A stretch of 64,000 nucleotides of DNA, taken from contig NZ_JARVCO010000012.1 of assembly GCF_034531395.1 (NCBI RefSeq), forward strand, positions 930,001 to 994,000. Reading direction: 5' to 3'. Positions within the stretch are counted from its first letter, which is position 1; every line of letters begins with the position of its first letter. Position numbers and translations under genes: made by a program. Shown piece after piece: positions 36,151-44,880 of this stretch. This DNA comes from Pontiella agarivorans (GTDB lineage: Bacteria; Verrucomicrobiota; Kiritimatiellia; Kiritimatiellales; Pontiellaceae). Below the pieces are notes generated by a model. The model was not told where the DNA came from and did not search any database. It worked only from the letters and a program-made list of their open reading frames with translations.

Positions 36151-38094
36151 ATGAAGTTTTATTATGGAAGTTTGGCCGCGGCCTCGGTATTGGCTGCGGG
36201 ATGTGTTTCCAATGACGGGAAACCGGATGCCGCGCGGACGGTGAACTGGGATGAGCCGCATATTGTGGTGGATGCGCATACCACGCGTGAAATCGGGGGC
36301 GTTTCTGAAGTCGATCGCAAAGCTTATTTTGCGGTAAGCGATAACGGAACCGGTTTTGATAAGCGTATGCCGGAAGATATTTATGATTATCTGGTGCATG
36401 ATCTGGGGATCAGTTTCGGGCGCAGTCTGGGCCCGGTGCAATATACCGCATCAACCTTGCCGGAGGATCCGAATCGACCGGGATATGCCGACACCACAAA
36501 ACTTAAAAAACAGAACCTCCCGAAGCCCGGAAAGCAGTTTCTGGAAGATTTCGGGCCGAATCTGGATGTAGCGGCGCACGGTAATCATAATGCGTATCCG
36601 GCCTATATGGGTAAGCACATGCAGGAGGGTGCCGATTATCATGGAACGCCGGAATGGATTCCGGAAAATATCGATGCGGCCGCCCAGCTGGCGGCGGATA
36701 TTTTCCTGCATAACTACACTGATTTTGACCGGCCGAAATATTTCGAACCGCTCAATGAGCCGCACTGGAAATATTTTGTGGATCCGCATCTGGCGGACTG
36801 GCATCTGGCGGTGCAGGAAAAACTGCACGAAGTGACCCCCGAGGTGAAGGTCGGCGGGATGTGCCAGTCGGTTTCCTATTTCTTCCGGGACAACTATCAG
36901 AATTTTAACGGATTCAAGGGGTTTATTAAAAATACCGATGCAAATATGGATTTCTATTCGTTCCATTCCTATGACTACTTTAAATGGGAGGATGATGATT
37001 TCCGGGGCCGTGTACAGTCGGGGATTGCCCTGGAAGGTTCGCTGGATCTGATGCAGAACTTTACGGTGAATACCTTCGGCAAAGAGGTCGACGTGGTGGT
37101 CAGTGAACAGGGTGGATATATCAATGTTCAGCCCAAAGGGGCTTACGATGGTGAGCTGCTGGCCGAAGAGCTGGCGGCAAACTATTTCAACGATGCGGAA
37201 CCCTGGGAGCGAGAGCTGAAAAAACGGTCCATCGTAGCGTTTGTTCATGTGAGCAGTATTCTGGCAAACACCATGGCTTTTATTGATCATCCCGACACCG
37301 TGCAGAAGTCGGTTCCGTTTTTGCTGCCCAATACATGGGCGTGGGATACCAAATATTATGCGAGTCTGTATGTGCCGAAAAACTACACCGACAAAGAGAC
37401 GTGGGTGGAAACGCACATGCTCGATTTCTATAAGTTTTTCCGGGGCGTCAACGGCCGGCGAGTGAAAGCACTGGTCAATGATCCGGACCTGCAGACGCGG
37501 GCCTTTGTGGACGGTTCCACCTTGTATCTGGCTGTGAACAACCAAAGCTGGCGTCCGGAATCCGTCAACCTATACGGCATCGAAGCCGATCAGGTTGAAA
37601 TCCGTAAATTCGGCCGCAACGATGATTATACCGCCTATTTCACCGAGGAAACCGTGAAAACGCCGGAGACGCTGACGCTGCGCGGTCGGGAAGCCGTTAT
37701 GATTGTTGCGAATCTGGGGGACGTGATTGAAGAACGTGCTGTGGTGAATGAGATAGCATGCTATGGCGACAAAACCATGGTGCCGCTGAAAAAAGCGACG
37801 TTCACCATCAAGGTTCCGGTTGATCAGGAGATTGAATATGCGCAGTTGCGCGTGGGGCTGACCCGTAAAACGGATGCCGATAAAAATGCAATCATCACGC
37901 TCAATGGCGAAACGCTGGATGTCCCGCTGGAAGATGCGGCGGACCGCTTCAGCAAGGGGGAATACGGTGTGACCAAACTGGTCAATATCGATCCGGCTAA
38001 ATTGAAAGCGGAAAACGTCGTTACCGTATCGTTTGCGGACAGTGACGAAGGCTATGTGGGCACTGCGGTAATCCGCGCTGCGGTCAGAAAGTAG
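36151..38094 (+). CDS. GH86-type beta-agarase / porphyranase, lipoprotein
   Basis: 647 residues. The lipobox VLAAGC near the N-terminus makes it a lipoprotein, unlike the secreted GH86 at 28122. The catalytic region begins at [19 protein letters not shown]; candidate Glu203 (PLNEPHW) is the acid/base and Glu319 (VVSEQGGY) the nucleophile. A C-terminal beta-sandwich (~residues 530-647) follows. GGAG lies 8 bases before ATG 36151; an ATG 6 bases upstream is too close to it. It is co-transcribed with the preceding sulfatase and ends at a strong terminator. A surface enzyme for agar or porphyran is likely. Confidence 0.85.
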   Translation: MKFYYGSLAAASVLAAGCVSNDGKPDAARTVNWDEPHIVVDAHTTREIGGVSEVDRKAYFAVSDNGTGFDKRMPEDIYDYLVHDLGISFGRSLGPVQYTASTLPEDPNRPGYADTTKLKKQNLPKPGKQFLEDFGPNLDVAAHGNHNAYPAYMGKHMQEGADYHGTPEWIPENIDAAAQLAADIFLHNYTDFDRPKYFEPLNEPHWKYFVDPHLADWHLAVQEKLHEVTPEVKVGGMCQSVSYFFRDNYQNFNGFKGFIKNTDANMDFYSFHSYDYFKWEDDDFRGRVQSGIALEGSLDLMQNFTVNTFGKEVDVVVSEQGGYINVQPKGAYDGELLAEELAANYFNDAEPWERELKKRSIVAFVHVSSILANTMAFIDHPDTVQKSVPFLLPNTWAWDTKYYASLYVPKNYTDKETWVETHMLDFYKFFRGVNGRRVKALVNDPDLQTRAFVDGSTLYLAVNNQSWRPESVNLYGIEADQVEIRKFGRNDDYTAYFTEETVKTPETLTLRGREAVMIVANLGDVIEERAVVNEIACYGDKTMVPLKKATFTIKVPVDQEIEYAQLRVGLTRKTDADKNAIITLNGETLDVPLEDAADRFSKGEYGVTKLVNIDPAKLKAENVVTVSFADSDEGYVGTAVIRAAVRK

Positions 38095-38120
38095 CCTCTT
38101 CCGAAAAAAAATCTTGTGTG

Positions 38121-38157
38121 AAAACGCACGAAGGGCAAAGCCCTTTCGTGCGTTTTT
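38121..38157 (+). terminator. Strong Rho-independent terminator after GH86 gene
   Basis: A 16-bp stem (AACGCACGAA.GGGC with its complement GCCC.TTCGTGCGTT) has a 3-base loop and a T-run. Confidence 0.92.
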
Positions 38158-38246
38158 GCTTCCGGGATCAAAGGTTTTTCAAGAAGTTGGCAAGCCTCCT
38201 GCTATATTCATTTCGTTTAAATAAAGACGTCATGGGGTAGATTTTG

Positions 38247-39014
38247 ATGGATATAAAATGGCTGACATTCGCGGCAGCGGCCTGTATCGGTGCCGGCGCA
38301 CAGGGGGAGACCCTGAAGTATAGTTTTAATGATTTCGAGGCGGGGCCGATCAGCGGTCAGCACGAGTGGAATACCTACGATAAAGTGCCGGATACATCTG
38401 CGCTGTCAATTATGGACCAGGTCGGAACGAGTGAAGCCGACGGGGATAAAGCGCTGGTAATCAAAGCGTCTAAAACACCGATCCGCTGTGTGACCGGTGA
38501 GCCGGTCCGCTGGTTGCCGGGCTATACTCTGGAGGCTGAATTTGATTTTAAAATTGCGGCTGATCCTCGGGAACTGATCATCCCCAAACCCGTGATGAGC
38601 GTAATGGTAGGGAATGCACTGCTGAGCCCGAAAGCGCGCTGGGAAGTAAAGCTGGAGGCTTCTCCCTCTGGCGATTGGGTGTTGACGGGTGCCATGCCGG
38701 ATGAATCGTCGAAACGGATTTATGGTGAAAATTTCCTCATTCGTGAAAACAATGCCGTGTCGATTTCACAATGGTATAAAATGCGGTTGGTTTCAAAGAA
38801 GCTGACCGAGCCTGATTCATTTGAAACGCGGGTGGAAATTCTCGGAGCCGAAAGCGGCGAACTGATTGCCGAGATAGAATTTTCAGATAATAAAAAAGAT
38901 AAGGTAGCGAAGGAAATGTGGAATACCTCGCGTGCCCATATCGGTTTTTTTGCACCGGACACTCAGCTGGGCCTGGTGTGTATTGATAATCTGACGATTA
39001 CGTCGTCCAAATAA
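38247..39014 (+). CDS. Secreted protein, probable jelly-roll (concanavalin-like) fold
   Basis: 255 residues with a signal peptide. No family is recognised with certainty. The pattern of short beta strands, with YSFNDFEAGPISGQHEW near the start and IGFFAPDTQLGLVCIDNLTI at the end, is typical of concanavalin-A-like lectin or glycan-binding domains in sulfatase loci. It may bind or cleave the same sulfated polysaccharide as its neighbours. It stands between a strong terminator and the next sulfatase gene (90-bp gap). Confidence 0.6.
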   Translation: MDIKWLTFAAAACIGAGAQGETLKYSFNDFEAGPISGQHEWNTYDKVPDTSALSIMDQVGTSEADGDKALVIKASKTPIRCVTGEPVRWLPGYTLEAEFDFKIAADPRELIIPKPVMSVMVGNALLSPKARWEVKLEASPSGDWVLTGAMPDESSKRIYGENFLIRENNAVSISQWYKMRLVSKKLTEPDSFETRVEILGAESGELIAEIEFSDNKKDKVAKEMWNTSRAHIGFFAPDTQLGLVCIDNLTITSSK

Positions 39015-39104
39015 AAGTTTTCGAGTCTTTAGGAAGTCAACCCATAGGATAGGTTGAGCCCTGTCGGTTTGCGGTTATTCTGTTTATTTATAAATGGAGT
39101 AATT

Positions 39105-40850
39105 ATGAAACGTGTAACCTGCTTTTTTGCCGCAGCCCTGCTTGCCGGAGTATCCGTCACAGCGTCTGAAAAACCCAATGTTGTATTTATTCTGATTGAT
39201 GATTTAAGTCATTACGGGATTACCGCCTATGGGGCTAACCGGATCAGTTCGACGCAAGGGTTTTTTAAAAACGTGGAGTTTGAGACGCCGCGTATTGACA
39301 GTCTGGCAAAAGATGGAATGAAGTGCGATTATGCCTATGCCTATCCGCTTTGTGAACCCACTCGGATTGCACTGATGAGCGGCATGAATAATATCCGGAA
39401 CTACCATCAGTGCAAATCGCAGCATGCATCGGATATCACCTTCGGCGATCTGTTTCAGCGCGAAGATTATGAAACCTGCATTGTCGGAAAATGGAAACAG
39501 ACGCGCGGCACGAAAAGTATTCCCGGGAAAGATTATATTTCCGAGTTCGGCTGGGATGAGTTCTGCTGTTTTGATGTGGTGACCGAGGGGTATCGCATGA
39601 TTGATCCCGACATTGTGGAAAACGGGGAAATCATGAATTACAAAGGCATTGATCCGGTGACCGGGCGGCGCTGTTACGGACCGGATATTTTTAATCGGTA
39701 CGCCCTCGATTTCATCGAACGTAATCAGGAGAAGCCGTTCTTTCTCTACTATTCCATGGTGCTGATGCACGACGAACATACGCCGACGCCGGACACAAAA
39801 CCCGCCAGTATCTTTGATGAGCACGATATTTCAAAACCCACTGAATATGGATTTATGAAAGGGGACGACCGCCGCTATTTTCCGGATATGCTGGCGTATG
39901 CGGATAAAATGGTGGGACAGGTGCTGGATCAGCTGGAAAAGCTCGGACTGGATGATAATACGCTGGTTGTCGTAATGGGAGATAACGGCACGAAGGAATG
40001 TTTCGAACATGTGCTGCCCGACGGCACGGTATTCCGCGGCGACAAAGGAAGTAATAAAGAAGGCGGTCTTCATGTTCCGCTGCTGCTTCGGGCCCCCGGA
40101 AAAATTCCGGCGGGAAAATCGTATTCGGGCATGGTTAATCTGACCGATATTCTGCCGACGCTGTGCGACGCGGTCGGCATTGAACCGCCGAATAAAGAGG
40201 CCCTTGACGGCATCAGTTTCTGGCCGCAGGTGACCGGTAAAGCCTCTGCCGATCATCGTAAATGGATTTACACCTGGTATAACGGAAATAATAAATCCAG
40301 CGATCTGGATAACGTGGTTGAGTATGCTTTTACCAAGGAATTTAAACGGTATGCTCCGAGCAAGCTCTATCCTGAAGGCCGCTTTTTTGATCTGCGGACT
40401 GACCTTTTTGAGGAGGCGGGAGCCGAAAAGAAAAAGGTGCCCAAGGTCTGGAATAAATGGCACTACAGCGGACTCGATATCAATACACTGACTCCGGAAC
40501 AGAAGCGCGCTTATGACGGTCTCGGTAAGATTCTGAAGCAGAATGCCTACGTTCCGGTTCAACGCCTGCAGATTGTCAAAGGCGAGGTGCCGCTTCGTGT
40601 TGGCGGCAGCAAGGAGCTGACGTGCCGCATCTATCCGCAAAACGCCACCCGGCGCGGCATCATCTGGAAATCCAGCGATTCCTCCATCGCATCGGTCGAC
40701 AAGTTCGGTGTTGTGACCGGCCACAAAAAAGGGAAGGTTGAAATTACGGCCTATTCCTGGGACGACGCCGTTCCGCTGGCTGACCACAAAAGCGAGGAAT
40801 ACGCAACCGACGGAATTCAGCACAGCGTGAAACTTACAGTCTCAAAATAA
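39105..40850 (+). CDS. S1-family sulfatase with C-terminal BIG2-like domain
   Basis: 581 residues, signal peptide [20 protein letters not shown]. The formylglycine site is CEPTR with Cys83 ([14 protein letters not shown]). Further motifs are [10 protein letters not shown] (metal ligands), GKWKQTRG and VVMGDNGT. The last ~90 residues form a BIG2-type Ig-like domain ([33 protein letters not shown]). GGAG 5 bases upstream supports ATG 39105 over the longer frame from 39054. Last gene of the galactan locus, ending before a bidirectional terminator. Confidence 0.9.
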   Translation: MKRVTCFFAAALLAGVSVTASEKPNVVFILIDDLSHYGITAYGANRISSTQGFFKNVEFETPRIDSLAKDGMKCDYAYAYPLCEPTRIALMSGMNNIRNYHQCKSQHASDITFGDLFQREDYETCIVGKWKQTRGTKSIPGKDYISEFGWDEFCCFDVVTEGYRMIDPDIVENGEIMNYKGIDPVTGRRCYGPDIFNRYALDFIERNQEKPFFLYYSMVLMHDEHTPTPDTKPASIFDEHDISKPTEYGFMKGDDRRYFPDMLAYADKMVGQVLDQLEKLGLDDNTLVVVMGDNGTKECFEHVLPDGTVFRGDKGSNKEGGLHVPLLLRAPGKIPAGKSYSGMVNLTDILPTLCDAVGIEPPNKEALDGISFWPQVTGKASADHRKWIYTWYNGNNKSSDLDNVVEYAFTKEFKRYAPSKLYPEGRFFDLRTDLFEEAGAEKKKVPKVWNKWHYSGLDINTLTPEQKRAYDGLGKILKQNAYVPVQRLQIVKGEVPLRVGGSKELTCRIYPQNATRRGIIWKSSDSSIASVDKFGVVTGHKKGKVEITAYSWDDAVPLADHKSEEYATDGIQHSVKLTVSK

Positions 40851-40888
40851 GTTCAGTGCAATTTCCGGATTTCGGAAGCGAGGTATAA

Positions 40889-40917
40889 AAAAGGCGATCC
40901 CGACGGGATCGCCTTTT
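40889..40917. terminator. Bidirectional terminator
   Basis: AAAAGGCGATCCC (40889-40901) and GGGATCGCCTTTT (40905-40917) pair over a 3-base loop, with A/T runs on both sides. It serves the sulfatase gene and the convergent histone-like gene. Confidence 0.92.
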
Positions 40918-40937
40918 CAACGTTCAGATCTTTGGAA

Positions 40938-41336
40938 TCAGCCTTTGATCATGGCGTTGATTGAAGCTTCTGCATGCGCCCAGTATTCGGCCGGCTCTTT
41001 CGAGAAACCGTCGTTTTCAGCGGCAAAGTAAGCGGCCTGCTCAATCATGGAATAAACCTGTTCGGCAGTGTAGTTCACTTTGGCGGTTTTTTTAACCGCG
41101 GCTTTTTTAGCAGCCTTCTTGGCCGTCTTTTTAGCCGGAGCCTTTTTAGCCGGAGCCTTTTTAGCCGGAGCTTTTTTAGCCGGGGCTTTTTTGACCGCTT
41201 TCTTGGCGGTTTTTTTAGCCGGAGCTTTTTTGACCGCTTTCTTGGCCGTCTTTTTCGCCGGGGCTTTTTTTGCAACGGCTTTTTTAGCCGGAGCCTTCTT
41301 TGTTGCTTTCTTTTTTGCAGCTTTCTTTGCAGCCAT
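40938..41336 (-). CDS. Histone H1-like Lys/Ala repeat protein with DUF2934-like tail
   Basis: 132 residues. Residues 1-~88 are almost only Lys, Ala, Pro, Val and Thr, in KKAPAK / KKTAKKAV repeats like histone H1 or chlamydial Hc1/Hc2, and should bind DNA without sequence preference. Residues ~90-132 (YTAEQVYSMIEQAAYFAAEND...) form a small helical domain resembling DUF2934. GGAG lies 7 bases upstream. The repeated codons make the DNA itself repetitive. It is likely an abundant nucleoid protein; other PVC bacteria carry similar proteins. Confidence 0.85.
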   Translation of the reverse strand: MAAKKAAKKKATKKAPAKKAVAKKAPAKKTAKKAVKKAPAKKTAKKAVKKAPAKKAPAKKAPAKKAPAKKTAKKAAKKAAVKKTAKVNYTAEQVYSMIEQAAYFAAENDGFSKEPAEYWAHAEASINAMIKG

Positions 41337-41390
41337 TATTTTTCTCCTGATTTTCTTCTTCCCACGTTTTTCCTACGTGCTGCGGGTAGA

Positions 41391-41417
41391 ACTATATACT
41401 TAGTTAATGCTTGTAAA
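41391..41417 (-). promoter_or_regulatory. Possible promoter of the histone-like gene
   Basis: On the minus strand TTTACA and TATAGT are separated by 15 bp, 55 bases upstream of the start codon. The spacing is short, so the call is tentative. Confidence 0.25.
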
Positions 41418-41592
41418 TCATACAGTTGATAAAAATGTGTTTATTTTCAGGCGCATAGGAGCTGTTTTGTGTTTGGACGGAGAAGTTCAAGGGAAACGAA
41501 TCCGGAACAGGCCAGGGTGGGGGATAGACCTTTTCGCGGTTATCGGCATATGATAAAAATCCCGTTCTGAGTTGAAAAAACAGGGGAAGACA

Positions 41593-42279
41593 ATGGCGTT
41601 TCATGGCGATAAAAAAGAGGGAACCTGGCTGCTGGCCGATGCAGAAAACCGGCTGAAGGACTGGCTGGTGCCCAAGGTGCCGAAAGGGATTGAGACTTAT
41701 CATCTGACGCTGACGACGCTGCTGTGGTGCGCCATGATTATTCTCTTCAGTTTTATGGCGCGGTACTCCATTCATTTTCTCTGGGTGGTTTCGCTGGCTA
41801 TTTTCGGGCAATACATTACCGACCTGCTGGATGGCGAGGTGGGACGGCGGCGGAACACCGGCCTGATCAAATGGGGGTACTACATGGATCACTTCCTCGA
41901 CTACCTGTTTCTCTGCTCCATTCTCATCGGATACGGTCTGATGGTGGAGGATCATAACAAGTATCTGCTTTTCTACATCCTCGCTCTGTTCGGCGCATTC
42001 ATGGTGAATTCATTCCTCTCGTTCGCGGCAACGGGGGCATTCAAAATCAGCTACCTGGGCATCGGCCCGACCGAGGTGCGGCTGATCTTTATCGCGGCCA
42101 ATACGCTGATCATTATTTTTGCGGAGAAGTTCGAAATTGCGCGGGTGTTGCCGGTTGTACTGGCCGGCGCAACCTTTGCTTTGTTTGTTACGGTTTATCA
42201 GACACAGAAGATGCTGTGGAAAATCGATATGGACAACCGGGAGAAGGAGGAACCGGACACCGCTGAAGGCGAACGTTGA
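41593..42279 (+). CDS. CDP-alcohol phosphatidyltransferase-family membrane protein
   Basis: 228 residues with about six membrane segments. The catalytic CDP-alcohol motif is present as DLLDGEVGRR...GYYMDHFLD, keeping the four Asp and two Gly residues, though Gly replaces the usual Ala and spacing is one residue longer. It should join a CDP-activated lipid or alcohol to a second alcohol in phospholipid synthesis; the acceptor is unknown. ATG 41593 follows AGGGG by 6 bases. The YiiX-like gene follows after 79 bp and may be co-expressed. Confidence 0.83.
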   Translation: MAFHGDKKEGTWLLADAENRLKDWLVPKVPKGIETYHLTLTTLLWCAMIILFSFMARYSIHFLWVVSLAIFGQYITDLLDGEVGRRRNTGLIKWGYYMDHFLDYLFLCSILIGYGLMVEDHNKYLLFYILALFGAFMVNSFLSFAATGAFKISYLGIGPTEVRLIFIAANTLIIIFAEKFEIARVLPVVLAGATFALFVTVYQTQKMLWKIDMDNREKEEPDTAEGER

Positions 42280-42358
42280 GCGGGACGCATGGGATTTTGA
42301 ACCCGGTCGTACCGAAGCGGTTATTATCTGATGGGATCATTCAATACAGTAGGTTGTT

Positions 42359-44056
42359 ATGTTTAAGAATAAGCGTCTTCTCTGGTTAACGTTGTTGTTT
42401 GTATTGAGTGCAATTGTCGTGCTCGGCATGAAAATCGGTTTTCCGTCGCACCGGCTCATTGCTTACGGGCTGCTCGGTCTCGGCTGGATTCCGCTGCTGA
42501 TTTCCTATCAGATCAACCGCCGGATTCTGCGTGTGCAGAAAAAGCTGATCCGTAAAAAGGCGCGACCTTTTCTTCCGCATGCGATCGTTGCTGTTTTGCT
42601 GCTGCTGGCGTTTTATGTCACCTCGGCGCTGTTTCCGGTGGAGCGCAGTCCGCTGGCCGAATGGAGCCCGGAAAAGATCCGGACGGAAATGGATCGCGAT
42701 CTCGGCAGCTACCATATGCTGCGTAAAACCGCCGATGATTTTATTGCCGCGTTCGAGTCCAACGGACTGCTTCAGAAAAAGGTGGATGAACTGAGCCCGG
42801 CCGAGCGCAAAACCATACGGCGCCTGTGGCGCGACGGTGTTATGGCCTTTCTGGAATTTGATTTGCTGAAAGCTAAATATCGCGGGTTTTACCAGATCGA
42901 TTATGTGGCTGAGCCGGCGCTGCACGCCGACGCCTTTATGCTGGCTTACATGGCCTACATTACCCAGTACAACGCCTGCATACAGGTGATTGAAATGGTG
43001 GGCAGCAATGCTTTCATGGAAACGCTGCTCAACGAAGAGGGCGAGGGCATTCCGGTCGACAGTTATTATTTTATGAAGCAGCGTCTGACGCATCCGAATG
43101 TGATCCTGCGGATGAATGCCGGCGCGGCTTATTTTGAACTGGTTAAAAAAGAGATCACGTTTGAGCCGGAGCTTGTGGCCGACTTCCGGGAACGCCGCAC
43201 GTCGTTTGTGAAAACCATGGGTATGCATCCCGACCTCTTCATCGACAACCCGCTCGATATTCTTGAGCGCGCGGCATTTGAAACAATTCTGCCGGTTCAG
43301 AAAAATGTGGCGGTGCAGATGAGTTATATCCGCACAGCGAAACGCGACTATCTGATCACCCCCGAAATTCTTGCGGAGCATCAGGCCGAACTGCAGCCCG
43401 GCGATATTCTGATTCAGCGGCGGAACTGGCACATGACCAATATCGGCATTCCCGGGTTCTGGCCCCACGTTGCGCTCTATGTCGGAACGCCGGCGGAAAT
43501 CGAAGCCTGTTTCAGTGAGCTGGATTTCCAGCCCCTGGAAACCATTAAGGCGCTCTATCCCGATGCATTCCAGGCATTGGAAGCATCCGATGAAAACGGA
43601 TTCCCCATGCGCGTCATCGAGGCCATCCGTCCCGGCGTTGTTTTCCAATCTCTGGAAACGAGTGCGCGGTGCGATTATCTCGGGGTGGTTCGTCCAACCC
43701 TTGGAAAAGCGGAAAAGTTTAAAGCGCTGCTCGGTGCGCTGGCGTACTACGGCAAGCCCTATGATCTCAACTTTGATTTCACCACTGAAAATGCGCTGGT
43801 CTGTTCCGAGCTGGTGTATAAAGCCTATCGCGCCGGCGGGGAGCTTCCGCTTGAGCCGGAGGTGATCAACGGGCGCCGCCTGCTGCCGCCGAACCGGCTG
43901 GCCGAGCAGGCGGTCCGCGAAATGGGCGACGGCGGGGCTTTTGAATTTGTCCTCTTTCTCGACGCGGTGGAAAAGTCGGATGAAATTGTGCTCGGCGATG
44001 CGGAATCGTTTAAAGCCAGCTGGCAGCGGCCGAAGTGGGATGTGCTGCAGAACTGA
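42359..44056 (+). CDS. YiiX/YaeF-like permuted papain-fold enzyme (C92 type)
   Basis: 565 residues. Two N-terminal membrane segments (~8-25 and 75-95), a helical region, then a permuted NlpC/P60-like domain with His370 in WPHVALYVG and Cys482 in ALVCSELVYKAY, following the family's His-before-Cys order. LQPGDILIQRR precedes the His as in YiiX proteins. It probably hydrolyses an amide or lipid ester at the membrane, fitting its neighbour in lipid synthesis. Four copies of the dispersed palindrome (three exact, one near) sit between the His and Cys motifs, a local cluster seen nowhere else in the window. Confidence 0.82.
   Translation: MFKNKRLLWLTLLFVLSAIVVLGMKIGFPSHRLIAYGLLGLGWIPLLISYQINRRILRVQKKLIRKKARPFLPHAIVAVLLLLAFYVTSALFPVERSPLAEWSPEKIRTEMDRDLGSYHMLRKTADDFIAAFESNGLLQKKVDELSPAERKTIRRLWRDGVMAFLEFDLLKAKYRGFYQIDYVAEPALHADAFMLAYMAYITQYNACIQVIEMVGSNAFMETLLNEEGEGIPVDSYYFMKQRLTHPNVILRMNAGAAYFELVKKEITFEPELVADFRERRTSFVKTMGMHPDLFIDNPLDILERAAFETILPVQKNVAVQMSYIRTAKRDYLITPEILAEHQAELQPGDILIQRRNWHMTNIGIPGFWPHVALYVGTPAEIEACFSELDFQPLETIKALYPDAFQALEASDENGFPMRVIEAIRPGVVFQSLETSARCDYLGVVRPTLGKAEKFKALLGALAYYGKPYDLNFDFTTENALVCSELVYKAYRAGGELPLEPEVINGRRLLPPNRLAEQAVREMGDGGAFEFVLFLDAVEKSDEIVLGDAESFKASWQRPKWDVLQN
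43526..43540. repeat. TTCCA-N5-TGGAA palindrome, copy 12
   Basis: Exact copy, centre GCCCC, in the YiiX-like gene, FQxLE frame (FQPLET). Confidence 0.8.
43568..43582. repeat. TTCCA-N5-TGGAA palindrome, copy 13
   Basis: Exact copy, centre GGCAT, in the YiiX-like gene, FQxLE frame (FQALEA). Confidence 0.8.
43643..43657. repeat. TTCCA-N5-TGGAA palindrome, copy 14
   Basis: Exact copy, centre ATCTC, in the YiiX-like gene, FQxLE frame (FQSLET). A one-mismatch copy follows at 43692-43706. Confidence 0.8.
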
Positions 44057-44059
44057 GGT

Positions 44060-44623
44060 TTACGGTTCTTCGGTGGTAATGACGGCGAGCACTTCGCGGT
44101 CGGCTTTGTTGAGCATGCCGCTGGCCAGATAGGCTTTAATCACTTCGAAGGCGGCCTGGGCTTCTTCCAGCCTTTGGAAAACGCGATCATAATTAATTTT
44201 TTCGAGATCGTCCGGATCCATGATCTCGACCAGATGACGGTTGCCGAGGGCCTGCTGTCCGATATGGAGGATCAGTTTGCCCAGCACACCGGCGGAATAA
44301 CGGTGGGTGTCGTCAGGCAGGCGGGCGAGCAGTTCATCGCAGTAATAGGCATAGCAGACCGGCGGGCGGCCGTAATCCAGCGAACAGCCGCTGAGATCCA
44401 GCCAGCCGAAGCGGTCGTCCATATCCTTTTCCCCGAGGCCCTGCTTTTTGAGCAGGCGGGCGAGAAACGCGCTTTCCACCGCTTCTTCACAGATGTCGGC
44501 CCGGCAGCAGCACGCCGTGCACAGGCCGCACGTTCCGCTGAACAGGTGGGTCATTATCTTGCGTATTTCCGTTTCGAGCGCGGCATATTCATTGATCAGG
44601 TTTTCAAGCGTTAACATCATCAA
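44060..44623 (-). CDS. Cysteine-cluster protein (YkgJ-like)
   Basis: 187 residues. An N-terminal cluster CGLCTACCC with later Cys at DICEEA, SGCSLDYGRPPVC and YYCDELL makes a likely zinc- or iron-sulfur-binding site of the YkgJ/UPF0153 kind. The function of that family is unknown. It converges with the YiiX-like gene, only 3 bp apart, and its C-terminal helical part carries one exact palindrome copy (FQRLEE). ATG 44617 is an alternative start. Confidence 0.75.
   Translation of the reverse strand: MMMLTLENLINEYAALETEIRKIMTHLFSGTCGLCTACCCRADICEEAVESAFLARLLKKQGLGEKDMDDRFGWLDLSGCSLDYGRPPVCYAYYCDELLARLPDDTHRYSAGVLGKLILHIGQQALGNRHLVEIMDPDDLEKINYDRVFQRLEEAQAAFEVIKAYLASGMLNKADREVLAVITTEEP
44165..44179. 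repeat. TTCCA-N5-TGGAA palindrome, copy 15
   Basis: Exact copy, centre GCCTT on the plus strand, in the Cys-cluster gene, FQxLE frame on the minus strand. Confidence 0.8.
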
Positions 44624-44880
44624 AACGTAACAGAATGAATCGGCGAGCAGAATAAAGATTCACCGAAAAGACGAAAAACCGAGGGGATCGGAGAACCGGT
44701 CAGTCTGGCTGGATATTGTATATTTTTGGCGGAACACCGGCTTTTTATCCGGTTTTCAATCGAGGTACCGTCTCTAACTGCTGAGGGGAAGTCTCTTACT
44801 TGGAGACAACAGCAGGATACGCATGGAAACGACTTCTTTTTGAAGGGAAAACGTGCGCGAAAAAATGAGGGATTTAAGGA

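Noticed and set aside
41086-41330. Regularly repeated DNA (about 15-bp units such as TTTTTAGCCGGAGC) suggesting a CRISPR or VNTR array
   Set aside because: The repeats are codons of the KKAPAK arm of the histone-like protein; there are no spacers.
44735-44758. ACCGG/CCGGT hairpin upstream of the TonB-like gene as a riboswitch or terminator
   Set aside because: Stem of five, weak T-run, and no conserved riboswitch core could be recognised.
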